A program made the translations under genes and the position numbers. A stretch of DNA of 64,000 nt from NCBI GenBank assembly GCA_934474025.1, contig CAKSMF010000001.1, positions 558,001 to 622,000 of the forward strand, given 5' to 3'. The notes below the pieces were generated by a model, which ran no database searches, was not told where the DNA came from, and was given only the letters and a program-made list of their open reading frames with translations. The first letter of the stretch is position 1, and every line of letters starts with the position of its first letter. Source of the DNA: an uncultured Ruminococcus sp. GTDB lineage: Bacteria; Bacillota; Clostridia; Oscillospirales; Ruminococcaceae. Below are positions 34,653 through 42,428 of the stretch, one piece after another.

Positions 34653-36587
34653 ATGAGGGAAATTTTTAAGAAATTCAAAGTTAGAAGGGCAGTTCTTATA
34701 ATTGCCGATATATGTATCATTATAGTATCCGGACTTATAGCGAATTCTGTATCGGAACTTATGGGAATGCCTATTCCGATAAAAAGTTTCTTGATAACTG
34801 TTGTCAGCCGAGTGCTTTGTTGTTATATGTGTCTTGTAATATTTGGAGCATACAGCCATTTGTGGAGGTATTTCAATAAAAAAGACTATACTTCTTGTGT
34901 AATCGGAGTTACAGCAGGTATGGCAGTTGAAACATTTATGGAATACATCACACATGGAAAAGTTGCTGTTACATACACAGTATTACATTGGATTATCATA
35001 ATTATAGGAATATGTCTTTTCAGATATATGTTCAGGCAGACTTTTATTGAAATTGACAAAGTATCACACAATGAAAGTAACTACAAAAGAACAATGATAA
35101 TAGGAGGCGGTCAGGCTTGTAAAATGCTCTTGAAAGAACTTCTTACAATAAATGACAGTCCGACAGCAAAAGCAGTTCCTTTTGAACCTGTCTGCATTAT
35201 TGATGATGACCGCCATAAAATCGGTGTACAGATTCAGGGAATAGAAGTAGTAGGAAGTTCAAATGAAATACCTAAATACGTGAAAAGCATGAATATAGAA
35301 CAAATTATTTTTGCTATTCCATCAGCCATTGAAGATGAAAGAAAACGTATACTTGATATATGTTCTGAAACAAAATTGCCTATTAAAATTATTCCGTTTC
35401 TTAGTGAACTTATGTTTAATGACGAAAATAAAACATTAATTAGTCAGATAAGAAACATAAAAACAGAAGAATTACTCGGACGTGACCCTATTAAGTTTGA
35501 TAACAAGGATATAAAGGCATTTATCAGCGGAAAAGTATGCATGGTAACTGGCGGTGGAGGTTCAATAGGTTCTGAACTTGTCAGACAGATAGCAAAATAT
35601 AATCCTAAACAAGTAATTATTGTTGACATTTATGAAAATAATGCTTATGACATACAACAGGAACTTGTTATGCAATACAAAAATAATTTGAATCTTGTTA
35701 CACTTATTGCATCAGTCCGTGACTATGACCGAATGAACCAGATATTCACGAAATACAAGCCTGAAATAGTTTTCCATGCAGCAGCTCATAAACACGTTCC
35801 GCTTATGGAAGTATCTCCAATGGAAGCTATTAAAAATAATGTTATGGGAACATTCAATGTTGCAACACTTGCACAGTTCCATAATGTAAAGAAATTTGTT
35901 ATGATTTCAACGGATAAAGCTGTAAATCCTACTAATGTAATGGGTGCATCAAAGAGATGTTGTGAAATGATAGTACAATATCTTGCACAAAGACATGAAT
36001 GCATTACTGAATTTGTAACAACAAGATTCGGAAATGTACTTGGTTCAAATGGTTCTGTTATTCCACTTTTCAAGCGTCAGATAGAAAACGGATTGCCTGT
36101 AACAGTTACTCACCCTGATATTATCCGATACTTTATGACCATTCCTGAAGCGGTAAGTCTTGTAATGGAAGCAGCTACTATTGCCCGTGGCGGAGAGATA
36201 TTCGTTCTTGATATGGGACAGCCTGTAAAAATAGTGACACTCGCAGAAAACCTTATTAGAATGTACGGAAAAGAACCTTATAAAGATGTACCAATAGAAT
36301 TTGTAGGTCTTCGTCCGGGTGAAAAAATAAAAGAAGAACTCCTTATGAATGAAGAAGGTCTTCAGAAAACAAGTAACAAACTTATATTTATAGGAAAACA
36401 AATAAAAATTAATGAAGAAACATTCCCTGCTGAACTTCATAAACTTTGTGATGCGGCTAAAGAAAACAATGAAGAAATAGCAATAAAAGCATTACATGAA
36501 ATGGTTCCTACATTCACAACGCCAGAGGAATTCAATAAAATCAATAATAATTCTTCGATTTCTGTAAGTAGTGGGGTAAATAAATAA
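34653..36587 (+). CDS. Membrane NDP-sugar 4,6-dehydratase (CapD/PglF type)
   Basis: 644-residue polysaccharide biosynthesis protein of the FlaA1/CapD/PglF family. Four N-terminal helices (about 12-130) are followed by a Rossmann-like CoA-binding-type domain (about 140-270) and a C-terminal SDR domain with NAD motif TGGGGSIGSEL (about 296-306), HAAAHKHVPLME and STDKAVNPTNVMGASKR (about 420-436). It converts UDP-GlcNAc to the 4-keto-6-deoxy sugar, the substrate of PglE-type aminotransferases such as the one at 20676. SD GAGGGTGAGG. Separated from the operon by a terminator and 360 bp, so perhaps separately expressed. Confidence 0.92.
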   Translation: MREIFKKFKVRRAVLIIADICIIIVSGLIANSVSELMGMPIPIKSFLITVVSRVLCCYMCLVIFGAYSHLWRYFNKKDYTSCVIGVTAGMAVETFMEYITHGKVAVTYTVLHWIIIIIGICLFRYMFRQTFIEIDKVSHNESNYKRTMIIGGGQACKMLLKELLTINDSPTAKAVPFEPVCIIDDDRHKIGVQIQGIEVVGSSNEIPKYVKSMNIEQIIFAIPSAIEDERKRILDICSETKLPIKIIPFLSELMFNDENKTLISQIRNIKTEELLGRDPIKFDNKDIKAFISGKVCMVTGGGGSIGSELVRQIAKYNPKQVIIVDIYENNAYDIQQELVMQYKNNLNLVTLIASVRDYDRMNQIFTKYKPEIVFHAAAHKHVPLMEVSPMEAIKNNVMGTFNVATLAQFHNVKKFVMISTDKAVNPTNVMGASKRCCEMIVQYLAQRHECITEFVTTRFGNVLGSNGSVIPLFKRQIENGLPVTVTHPDIIRYFMTIPEAVSLVMEAATIARGGEIFVLDMGQPVKIVTLAENLIRMYGKEPYKDVPIEFVGLRPGEKIKEELLMNEEGLQKTSNKLIFIGKQIKINEETFPAELHKLCDAAKENNEEIAIKALHEMVPTFTTPEEFNKINNNSSISVSSGVNK

Positions 36588-36607
36588 AAAATATTATATT
36601 GTGAATC

Positions 36608-36790
36608 TTATGTTTTATTCAGATTCTTAAATTCGTCAATGTGACTGGAATAATATTCGCTCATCAATCGGCTTAAATATTCCATAGTATCTTTGACGAA
36701 TTTTTTCTTTGCATTATCAGGAAGTGTATTAAATTCAATAATATCTTCGTTCTGTATTATGTAACTTTTAATTGTAAGTTCTTTTTCCAT
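36608..36790 (-). CDS. Small protein next to the recombinase, unknown
   Basis: 60-residue acidic/basic mixed protein, divergent from the serine recombinase. It reads ELTIKSYIIQNEDIIEFN then a predicted helix-rich half (NAKKKFVKDTMEYLSRLMSEYY). ATG 36790 has CAGAGGTG upstream, a good SD. Recombination directionality factors of serine recombinases are often about 60 residues and encoded beside the recombinase (for example SprB of SP-beta), so this is a candidate; nothing in the sequence proves it. Confidence 0.55.
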   Translation of the reverse strand: MEKELTIKSYIIQNEDIIEFNTLPDNAKKKFVKDTMEYLSRLMSEYYSSHIDEFKNLNKT

Positions 36791-36886
36791 TAAAATCACC
36801 TCTGATAATTATATGATATTAAGTTTTGTCCGGATTACTTATTGAAAAATTATCTGAATTTTTTGTGATTATAAGGAGGAATAAAA

Positions 36887-38302
36887 ATGCAAATATCATC
36901 AGCGTACATAAGAGTATCCACTGAGGAGCAGGCAGAATTTTCACTTGATTCACAGCTTAAAGCTATACAGGCATATGCAAATCAACATAATATGACTTTG
37001 CCGGAAGAATTTATATTTATAGATGAGGGAATAAGCGGACGTTTAACTAAAAATCGTCCGGCATTCAATCGTATGATTGCAACAGCTAAAACCAGTCCTA
37101 AACCATTTGACATTATTCTTGTATGGAAATTCAGCCGTTTTGCAAGAAACAGACAGGACAGCATTGTATATAAATCTATGTTGCGTAAACAGTATGAAAT
37201 TGATGTTATATCAGTTTCCGAACAGATAGGAAACAATAATACATCAATCCTTATTGAAGCTTTAATTGAAGCAATGGACGAATATTACAGTCTTAATCTT
37301 GCTGAAGAAGTACGTAGAGGTATGAAAGAAAAGTTTTCACGTGGAGGAATAGTATCACAACCGCCTTTTGGTTATAGAATGCGTGATAATAATTTTGTTC
37401 CTGATGAAAAAAATGCTCCCATAGTTAAACTAATATACAACGATTATATATCAGGTATGGGAGTGAGACAAATAGCACAAAAGTTAAACAGTATGGGAAT
37501 AACTTCTAAAAAAGGCAATCCGTTTGAAAACAGAACAGTAGAATATATACTGACTAATCCTGTATATATCGGAAAATTAAGACGCAGTACAAACAGCAGT
37601 CATGACAGATTTTATGAAAATAATGTAGAATATGTTTCGTCAGATTATGAACATATTATCAGTGACGAAATATTTCAGCAAGTACAGGAAAAAAGAAAAC
37701 AAAACAAAAGACTTTATGGAAAGTACAGCAGACAGGAAACGGTTGGATTTATGCTTAAAGGTCTTGTAAAGTGTTCCGATTGTGAAGCAACACTTGTTTT
37801 ATCATCTAAAAAAAATATGTTGCAGTGTCACCGCTATTCAAAAGGAATGTGTAATGTTTCACATGGTATAGTCCTTAAAAAAATAAATTCTGTAGTAACT
37901 GATAAAATTATAAGTGATTTTCTGAAAGGTGAGTTTGATATATCAATAATGGAATTCCCTGAACCTCAAAAGGATTATATAAACATTATAGAGAATGAAA
38001 AAAAGAAACTATTAAGAATCAAAGAAGCATATCAATCTGGAATTGATACGCTTGAAGAATACAGAATCAATAAATTAAAGATAACCAGTAAAATTAAAGA
38101 ATTTGAAAAAAATTTGTTATCTGATTCAGAACAAGAGGAAAAATCAGAAAAAGATTTTCCGGACAAAGTTAAGACTTCAATAAGCATAATAGAAGATACA
38201 AATATGACAGAAACCGCTAAAAATCTCATTCTACGTGCATTTGTGGATAAAATTGTATATAATAAAAAATCAAATTTGATAGAGATTTTTTATAAAATTT
38301 AG
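36887..38302 (+). CDS. Large serine recombinase of the cotJC element
   Basis: Site-specific recombinase (471 residues) of the large serine family, expected to integrate and excise the element at cotJC. Resolvase domain with YIRVSTEEQ (catalytic Ser11), then WKFSRFARN (about 84-92) and AEEVRRGM (about 141-148). The recombinase domain follows with PPFGYRM and GVRQIAQKLNSMGI (about 195-208), then a zinc ribbon (VKCSDCEATL ... LQCHRYSKGMC, about 297-326) and a C-terminal coiled coil (about 365-430). SD AAGGAGGAA. It ends 20 bp from the right core site. Closest functional parallels are SpoIVCA and SprA. Confidence 0.95.
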   Translation: MQISSAYIRVSTEEQAEFSLDSQLKAIQAYANQHNMTLPEEFIFIDEGISGRLTKNRPAFNRMIATAKTSPKPFDIILVWKFSRFARNRQDSIVYKSMLRKQYEIDVISVSEQIGNNNTSILIEALIEAMDEYYSLNLAEEVRRGMKEKFSRGGIVSQPPFGYRMRDNNFVPDEKNAPIVKLIYNDYISGMGVRQIAQKLNSMGITSKKGNPFENRTVEYILTNPVYIGKLRRSTNSSHDRFYENNVEYVSSDYEHIISDEIFQQVQEKRKQNKRLYGKYSRQETVGFMLKGLVKCSDCEATLVLSSKKNMLQCHRYSKGMCNVSHGIVLKKINSVVTDKIISDFLKGEFDISIMEFPEPQKDYINIIENEKKKLLRIKEAYQSGIDTLEEYRINKLKITSKIKEFEKNLLSDSEQEEKSEKDFPDKVKTSISIIEDTNMTETAKNLILRAFVDKIVYNKKSNLIEIFYKI

Positions 38303-38330
38303 TATATCTTTTAGTAATTAGCACCTCCGA
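38303..38330. other. Right attachment site of the element
   Basis: Core ACCTCCGA (38323-38330) preceded inside the element by TATATCTTTT (38303-38312), the inverted partner of the arm at the left end. On circularisation the arms would flank the core with 24 bp between them; the dyad centre falls on CC at 38324-38325, a candidate crossover dinucleotide. Confidence 0.8.
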
Positions 38331-38415
38331 GTTGAGTTATAATGAATTGAGCGAGTTTAGGATTCGGATTTTTAATATTAACCGGATATTGAAGTTTTTT
38401 TTCATACTGCCACAT
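38311..38415 (-). pseudogene. cotJC: cotJC, 5' part (split spore coat gene)
   Basis: N-terminus of CotJC: MWQYEKKLQYPVNIKNPN, then PKLAQFIITQLGG, the standard opening of the family, followed by only ANY and a stop contributed by the element. A good SD (GGAGGTAAATT) lies inside the end of cotJB. Residues 1-31 join in frame to PDGEL of the 3' part at 19907. In the unexcised state only a 34-residue peptide can be made. Too short for ordinary ORF calling, so easily missed in annotation. Confidence 0.92.
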
Positions 38416-38418
38416 AAT

Positions 38419-38667
38419 TTACCTCCTTTCCCAAGGCCACGGTTCATCAATCCATGACCAATGGTGAGTGTCATTTGACTGAATTGGAGTTATAGGTCCA
38501 AAACGCCTGCTGAATTCTTCCTGAGCATCGTTAAGCAATTTTGTATACTTATTGAAAAGTGCCAATGCTCTGCGACAGTCTGGGTGAGTGTCAAGATAAA
38601 GATTGAGTTCTTTTATAGCAAAGTCGTATTTCTGTATTTTTGTGAGAAGTAACTGTCTTTCATTCAT
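38419..38667 (-). CDS. cotJB: Spore coat protein CotJB
   Basis: Second gene of cotJABC, 82 residues. Recognised by the leucine-rich helical first half (LLTKIQKYDFAIKELNLYLDTHPDC, a pattern of the family), then FNKYTKLLNDAQEEFSRRFGPI and the tryptophan-rich end WSWIDEPWPWE. Part of the inner spore coat complex with CotJC. It overlaps cotJA by 8 bp and ends 3 bp before the cotJC start. Confidence 0.9.
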   Translation of the reverse strand: MNERQLLLTKIQKYDFAIKELNLYLDTHPDCRRALALFNKYTKLLNDAQEEFSRRFGPITPIQSNDTHHWSWIDEPWPWERR

Positions 38668-38929
38668 TGTTTCCAGCTCCTCTCATAAAAGGAAAGTCAA
38701 GGTCAGGGAAGAGCGTTCCGATAGGAAATGCTTTATCATCGCTGTAAACATCGCCCCATTCCTGAAATGGTACATAAGCCATAGCAAGCGGAGCGTTTTT
38801 AGGGAGATTTGACATATTTTCATTTTGAGGCGGACTGATTTTCATTTTAAAAGTTTCCGGTGAATCAAGGGAATTTTCACGTTCACGGAGAATCAGACCG
38901 TCCATATCATCGAATAAATTCAGATTCAT
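38660..38929 (-). CDS. cotJA: Spore coat-associated protein CotJA
   Basis: First gene of the cotJ operon, 89 residues. The diagnostic stretch is LAMAYVPFQEWGDVY followed by DDKAFPIGTLFPDLDFPF (about 46-82). ATG 38929 follows AAAAGGAGG; an ATG 18 codons upstream lacks this. In Bacillus the cotJ operon is transcribed in the mother cell under sigma-E; I could not identify a convincing sigma-E promoter here. Confidence 0.9.
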   Translation of the reverse strand: MNLNLFDDMDGLILRERENSLDSPETFKMKISPPQNENMSNLPKNAPLAMAYVPFQEWGDVYSDDKAFPIGTLFPDLDFPFMRGAGNNE

Positions 38930-39016
38930 AGTAAGTCCTCCTTTTAATAGTTGCGGAGAACACCGTGCAGATGTTTTCCGCACACTATATTATATTCGCA
39001 TTTAAAAAATATGTTA

Positions 39017-39052
39017 AAAAAAGAACGAACATTAAAGAGTTCGTTCTTTTAT
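39017..39052 (-). terminator. Terminator of the PASTA lipoprotein gene
   Basis: Stem AAGAACGAAC (39021-39030) / GTTCGTTCTT (39039-39048), with a T7 tract after it on the minus strand. Confidence 0.85.
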
Positions 39053-39055
39053 TTA

Positions 39056-39826
39056 TCAGAATTTAGGTAAAAAATCTGAATACTGTTTTGAACATTTTCC
39101 ACAAGCCCAATAGAAATTCGTATAATTTGAAAGTTCATTATCGGGGATATCAATTTCAGCATAGTTTTCCGGAAGTATTTTTTGAGCAGCAGAACATTCA
39201 CGATTAATATGTACGCAATTTGTTTCTGTATTCAGAATGAAATGTATAATATTTACTACTGGTTCAACCGGTGGAATATATTCAGTAGGCGGTACAGTTT
39301 CTGGAGGTACTGTTTCCGGAATTGTCTCAACAGGCGGAGGAGCGGTAGTTTCTTCCGTTGTAGGTTGTTCAGTAGTGGTTGGTGTTTCTTTTTTGCATAC
39401 TTCTACAAATATAGTATCGCCTTTTTTTAACTTTGTTCCAGGTTCGATGTCCTGATTGATAATGTCATTTGGTTCAAAATCGGGATATTCTTCATTTGAA
39501 AGATATTTTTTTATTTTGAAATTAAATTCATATTGTTTTTTTGCATCAAAGAAATTCATTCCTCTGAAATCAGAAACTTCTATAGTTTCTTCAATAGTGG
39601 TTGTTTCAGTTGTAATTTTTTCAGTCGTAACTTGTTGAGTAGTTTGGATAGTAGTTGTAGTTGGTTGAGTGGTTTGGATAGTAGTTTCAGTAACTGATTT
39701 TGTTGTTTCTGAATTTTTGCTATTGTCGGAATCATCTTTTTCGCATGAACCTATAATCAAAAGCAGTAAAATTATTGCTATAATAATATTACGTTTAGTT
39801 TTTTTGGATTTTGGTAATTTTGACAT
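39056..39826 (-). CDS. PASTA-domain lipoprotein with C-terminal Cys/His module
   Basis: 256-residue exported protein. An N-terminal hydrophobic segment ends in a lipobox-like IIGSC (about 24-28). A threonine-rich linker (about 35-85) follows, then one PASTA domain (VSDFRGMNFFDAKKQYEF ... LKKGDTIFVEV, about 84-148), a second Thr/Pro/Glu linker, and a C-terminal module CVHINRECSAAQ ... FYWACGKC (about 212-248) with spaced Cys and His as in small metal-binding or disulfide modules. PASTA domains bind peptidoglycan or beta-lactam-like ligands, so a cell-wall role is likely. Specific function unknown. Confidence 0.75.
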   Translation of the reverse strand: MSKLPKSKKTKRNIIIAIILLLLIIGSCEKDDSDNSKNSETTKSVTETTIQTTQPTTTTIQTTQQVTTEKITTETTTIEETIEVSDFRGMNFFDAKKQYEFNFKIKKYLSNEEYPDFEPNDIINQDIEPGTKLKKGDTIFVEVCKKETPTTTEQPTTEETTAPPPVETIPETVPPETVPPTEYIPPVEPVVNIIHFILNTETNCVHINRECSAAQKILPENYAEIDIPDNELSNYTNFYWACGKCSKQYSDFLPKF

Positions 39827-39846
39827 ATTAAAATCCTTTTATATTA

Positions 39847-40311
39847 TCATGTGAAAGCTTTAACGCCGAGTAAGCTAAGAACAGTCATAATAATTCCGGC
39901 AAGGAGAACTCCGCACATAACAGAAATGACGCTCTTTTTAAAATCGAGTTTCAAGAAACTTGCTGCAAGTGTGCCTGTCCATGCACCAGTTCCGGGGAGT
40001 GGGATTCCTACAAAAATCAGTAATGCCCAGAACATACCTTTTCCGGCGGAAGCCTGAAGTTTTTCGCCACCCTTGCTACCTTTTTCCAGACACCATGTAA
40101 AGAACTTTCCGATATATTTTTTATCTTTACCCCATTCAAGAACCTTACGGGCAAACAGGAATATAAATGGTACAGGCAACATATTGCCAATCATACATAT
40201 TATGAGAGCCTGATACCATGGAATACCAAAAGTAATACCAAAAGGCACACCTCCACGTAGTTCAACAATGGGAACCATTGAAATCAGAAAAGTAAGAATA
40301 TATTTTTTCAT
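39847..40311 (-). CDS. Small multidrug export family protein (COG2426)
   Basis: 154-residue membrane protein with four helices, opening ISMVPIVELRGGVPFGI and containing GIPLPGTGAWTGTLAA (about 103-118), the signature of the COG2426 putative small multidrug export family. Related in general fold to DedA-like proteins. The family name reflects prediction; no substrate is established. SD GAAAGGGG precedes the ATG. Confidence 0.85.
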   Translation of the reverse strand: MKKYILTFLISMVPIVELRGGVPFGITFGIPWYQALIICMIGNMLPVPFIFLFARKVLEWGKDKKYIGKFFTWCLEKGSKGGEKLQASAGKGMFWALLIFVGIPLPGTGAWTGTLAASFLKLDFKKSVISVMCGVLLAGIIMTVLSLLGVKAFT

Positions 40312-40390
40312 TAAAAAACCCCTTTCATAGTTTATTAGAAATATTATCTCATATTATAGAAGAATAGTCAAGTGGCATTCTTGAAAAACA

Positions 40391-40432
40391 GCAAAAATCC
40401 CATGAAAATATTGATTTACATGGGATTTTTTG
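40391..40432 (-). terminator. ftsH terminator
   Basis: Stem AAATCCCATG / CATGGGATTT (arms 40395-40404 and 40419-40428) flanked by A and T tracts, just past the ftsH stop codon. Confidence 0.8.
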
Positions 40433-40437
40433 ACAGA

Positions 40438-42270
40438 TTATACAGAAGTTACAGTTTCTTTTCCAAGAATTGTCATAAATTCCTCACCTGTAATAGTTTC
40501 TTTTTCGAGAAGATAGTGTGCAAGTTCATGAAGTTTAGCTGAATTTTCAGAAAGTATTCTGATTGCTTTTTCGTGTGCAGATTTGATAATGTTTTTAACT
40601 TCTTCATCAATGCGTGTAGCAGTTTCCGGAGAGCAGGAAAGGGAAGTATCTCCTCCTAAGTACTGATTATTTACAGTTTCGAGGGCAACCATATCAAATT
40701 TATCACTCATACCGTAACAGGTAACCATAGCACGTGCAATTTTTGTAGCTTTTTCTATGTCATTTGATGCACCGCTTGTGCAGGTATTGAAAATAAGTTC
40801 TTCAGCTGAACGTCCGCCGGTAAGTGTTGCAATACGTGCAAGAGCTTCTTCCTTTGACATAAGGAATTTTTCACCTTCGTCCACCTGCATTGTATAACCT
40901 AATGCTCCGGAAGTTCTTGGAATAATGGTTATTTTATGTACAGGTGCGGAATCACTTTGCATAGCAGCAACAAGTGCATGACCGATTTCATGATAAGCAA
41001 TAATTTCTTTTTCTTTCTGTGAAATTACAGCATTTTTACGTTCATATCCTGCAATTACAACTTCAACGCTTTCTTCGAGGTCTGCCTGTGAAACAACATT
41101 TCTGCCGTTTCTTACAGCGTGTAAAGCACCTTCATTGATAATGTTTGCGAGTTCAGCACCGGAAGCACCGGCAGTTGCTCTTGCTATGGCGTTATAATCA
41201 ATATTAGGTTCTGTTTTGACTTTGAGGGCATGAACTTTTAATATAGCTTCTCTGCCCTGTAAATCTGGAAGTTCAGCAGGAATACGTCTGTCAAAACGTC
41301 CTGGACGGAGCAATGCAGGGTCAAGAGATTCCGGACGGTTGGTTGCCGCTAATATAACAACACCTTTTTTACCGTCGAATCCGTCCATTTCTGTAAGTAA
41401 CTGGTTAAGAGTCTGTTCACGTTCGTCATTACCGCCGATATTTCCGTCACGTTTTTTGCCTATGGTGTCTATTTCATCAATGAATACTATACAAGGAGCT
41501 TTTTCGTTAGCCTGTTTGAAAAGGTCACGAACTTTAGCAGCACCCATTCCGACGAACATTTCAACAAATTCCGAACCTGATATCGAAAAGAACGGAACAT
41601 TTGCCTCACCTGCAACCGCTTGTGCAAGTAAAGTTTTACCAGTTCCGGGAGGTCCCACCAATAAAGCACCTTTCGGAAGATTTGCACCTATTTCGGCGTA
41701 CTTTTTAGGATTGTGCAGAAAATCAACTATTTCAACGAGAGCTTCTTTAGCTTCGTCCTGTCCGGCAACGTCAGAAAAAGTTTTACCGGTCTGAGCCTTG
41801 ACATAAATTTTAGCATTACTTTTTCCGAATGACATTGAATTACCGCCAATGCGTTTGCTCATGCCTTTCATAAGAACGTTCCATAAAATAATCATGAACA
41901 CTAATGGCAATACCCATGATACAATAAATTCAAATATAGGATTGACTTCTTGTATGCTTCCGGTAAAGTCTATATCGCCTTTTTCGTATAAACGTGAAAC
42001 AAGGTCAGGGTCTTCAATTCGCACAGTAGAATAAACCTGTTTTCCGCCGTTTTCAGTTTGAACTTCAAACTTTATGACAGAACTTTCAATATCTACTTTT
42101 TTTACTGCACCCTCGTCAATTTTTTTCAGAAAAAAACTATAATTAGTTTCTTTAATCTGTGCCTGACTGATTGTTGGAATAACAAACATATTGAACAGCA
42201 AAAGCAATACTGTGCAGATAGTTGCGAAAATAGCGAGCTGTTTCCAGCCACTGTTTTTGTTTTCTTTCAA
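40438..42270 (-). CDS. ftsH: ATP-dependent zinc metalloprotease FtsH
   Basis: Membrane-bound AAA+ protease for quality control of membrane and regulatory proteins, 610 residues. Two helices near the N-terminus (about 12-34 and 112-134) bracket an extracytoplasmic domain. Walker A GPPGTGKTLL (about 204), Walker B IVFIDEIDTIG, second region of homology RPGRFDRR, and the zinc site HEIGH (about 428) with the third ligand in the following helix. Length is normal. A promoter-like pair lies upstream. Confidence 0.97.
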   Translation of the reverse strand: MKENKNSGWKQLAIFATICTVLLLLFNMFVIPTISQAQIKETNYSFFLKKIDEGAVKKVDIESSVIKFEVQTENGGKQVYSTVRIEDPDLVSRLYEKGDIDFTGSIQEVNPIFEFIVSWVLPLVFMIILWNVLMKGMSKRIGGNSMSFGKSNAKIYVKAQTGKTFSDVAGQDEAKEALVEIVDFLHNPKKYAEIGANLPKGALLVGPPGTGKTLLAQAVAGEANVPFFSISGSEFVEMFVGMGAAKVRDLFKQANEKAPCIVFIDEIDTIGKKRDGNIGGNDEREQTLNQLLTEMDGFDGKKGVVILAATNRPESLDPALLRPGRFDRRIPAELPDLQGREAILKVHALKVKTEPNIDYNAIARATAGASGAELANIINEGALHAVRNGRNVVSQADLEESVEVVIAGYERKNAVISQKEKEIIAYHEIGHALVAAMQSDSAPVHKITIIPRTSGALGYTMQVDEGEKFLMSKEEALARIATLTGGRSAEELIFNTCTSGASNDIEKATKIARAMVTCYGMSDKFDMVALETVNNQYLGGDTSLSCSPETATRIDEEVKNIIKSAHEKAIRILSENSAKLHELAHYLLEKETITGEEFMTILGKETVTSV

Positions 42271-42292
42271 AAAATCATCTCCTTACGAAGTG

Positions 42293-42321
42293 ATTATAAC
42301 ACACAATCAGACAAAATACAA
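42293..42321 (-). promoter_or_regulatory. ftsH promoter
   Basis: On the minus strand TTGTAT (42321-42316) and TATAAT (42298-42293), spacing 17, 23 bp before the start codon. Confidence 0.6.
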
Positions 42322-42428
42322 CCTTAATTTTGTGATAAAGGTGAAAATTAAATGAAAAGTACAAAGTTATTTCTTTCAGTTGAATATTATTTGGAACTTT
42401 TCCAATCATTCCATATGAGGTGACGAAA

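Larger units (their letters stand above)
19908..38330. mobile_element. cotJC-intervening element (18.4 kb, serine recombinase)
   Basis: A site-specific element inserted in cotJC. Its ends carry the direct repeat ACCTCCGA (19908-19915 and 38323-38330), each copy at the exact point where CotJC homology breaks. The distance from repeat to repeat is 18,415 bp. It encodes a large serine recombinase at its right edge, a divergent 60-codon gene, and a surface-glycan locus; no phage structural, replication or conjugation genes are visible. Orientation of the repeats predicts excision as a circle. Established analogues are skin in sigK and SP-beta in spsM of Bacillus; excision here during sporulation is inference. 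Confidence 0.88.

Noticed and set aside
36603..36626. GAATCT/AGATTC hairpin after the dehydratase as a terminator
   Set aside because: The stem is short and lacks a T-run; it also overlaps the end of the convergent small gene, so it is not listed as a feature.
19908..38330. Element as a prophage
   Set aside because: No capsid, tail, packaging, lysis or replication genes are visible; only the recombinase and a small protein are mobility-related.
38930..39000. Sigma-E promoter before cotJA
   Set aside because: AT-rich matches such as CGAATATAAT can be found, but no -35/-10 pair with the right spacing is convincing.
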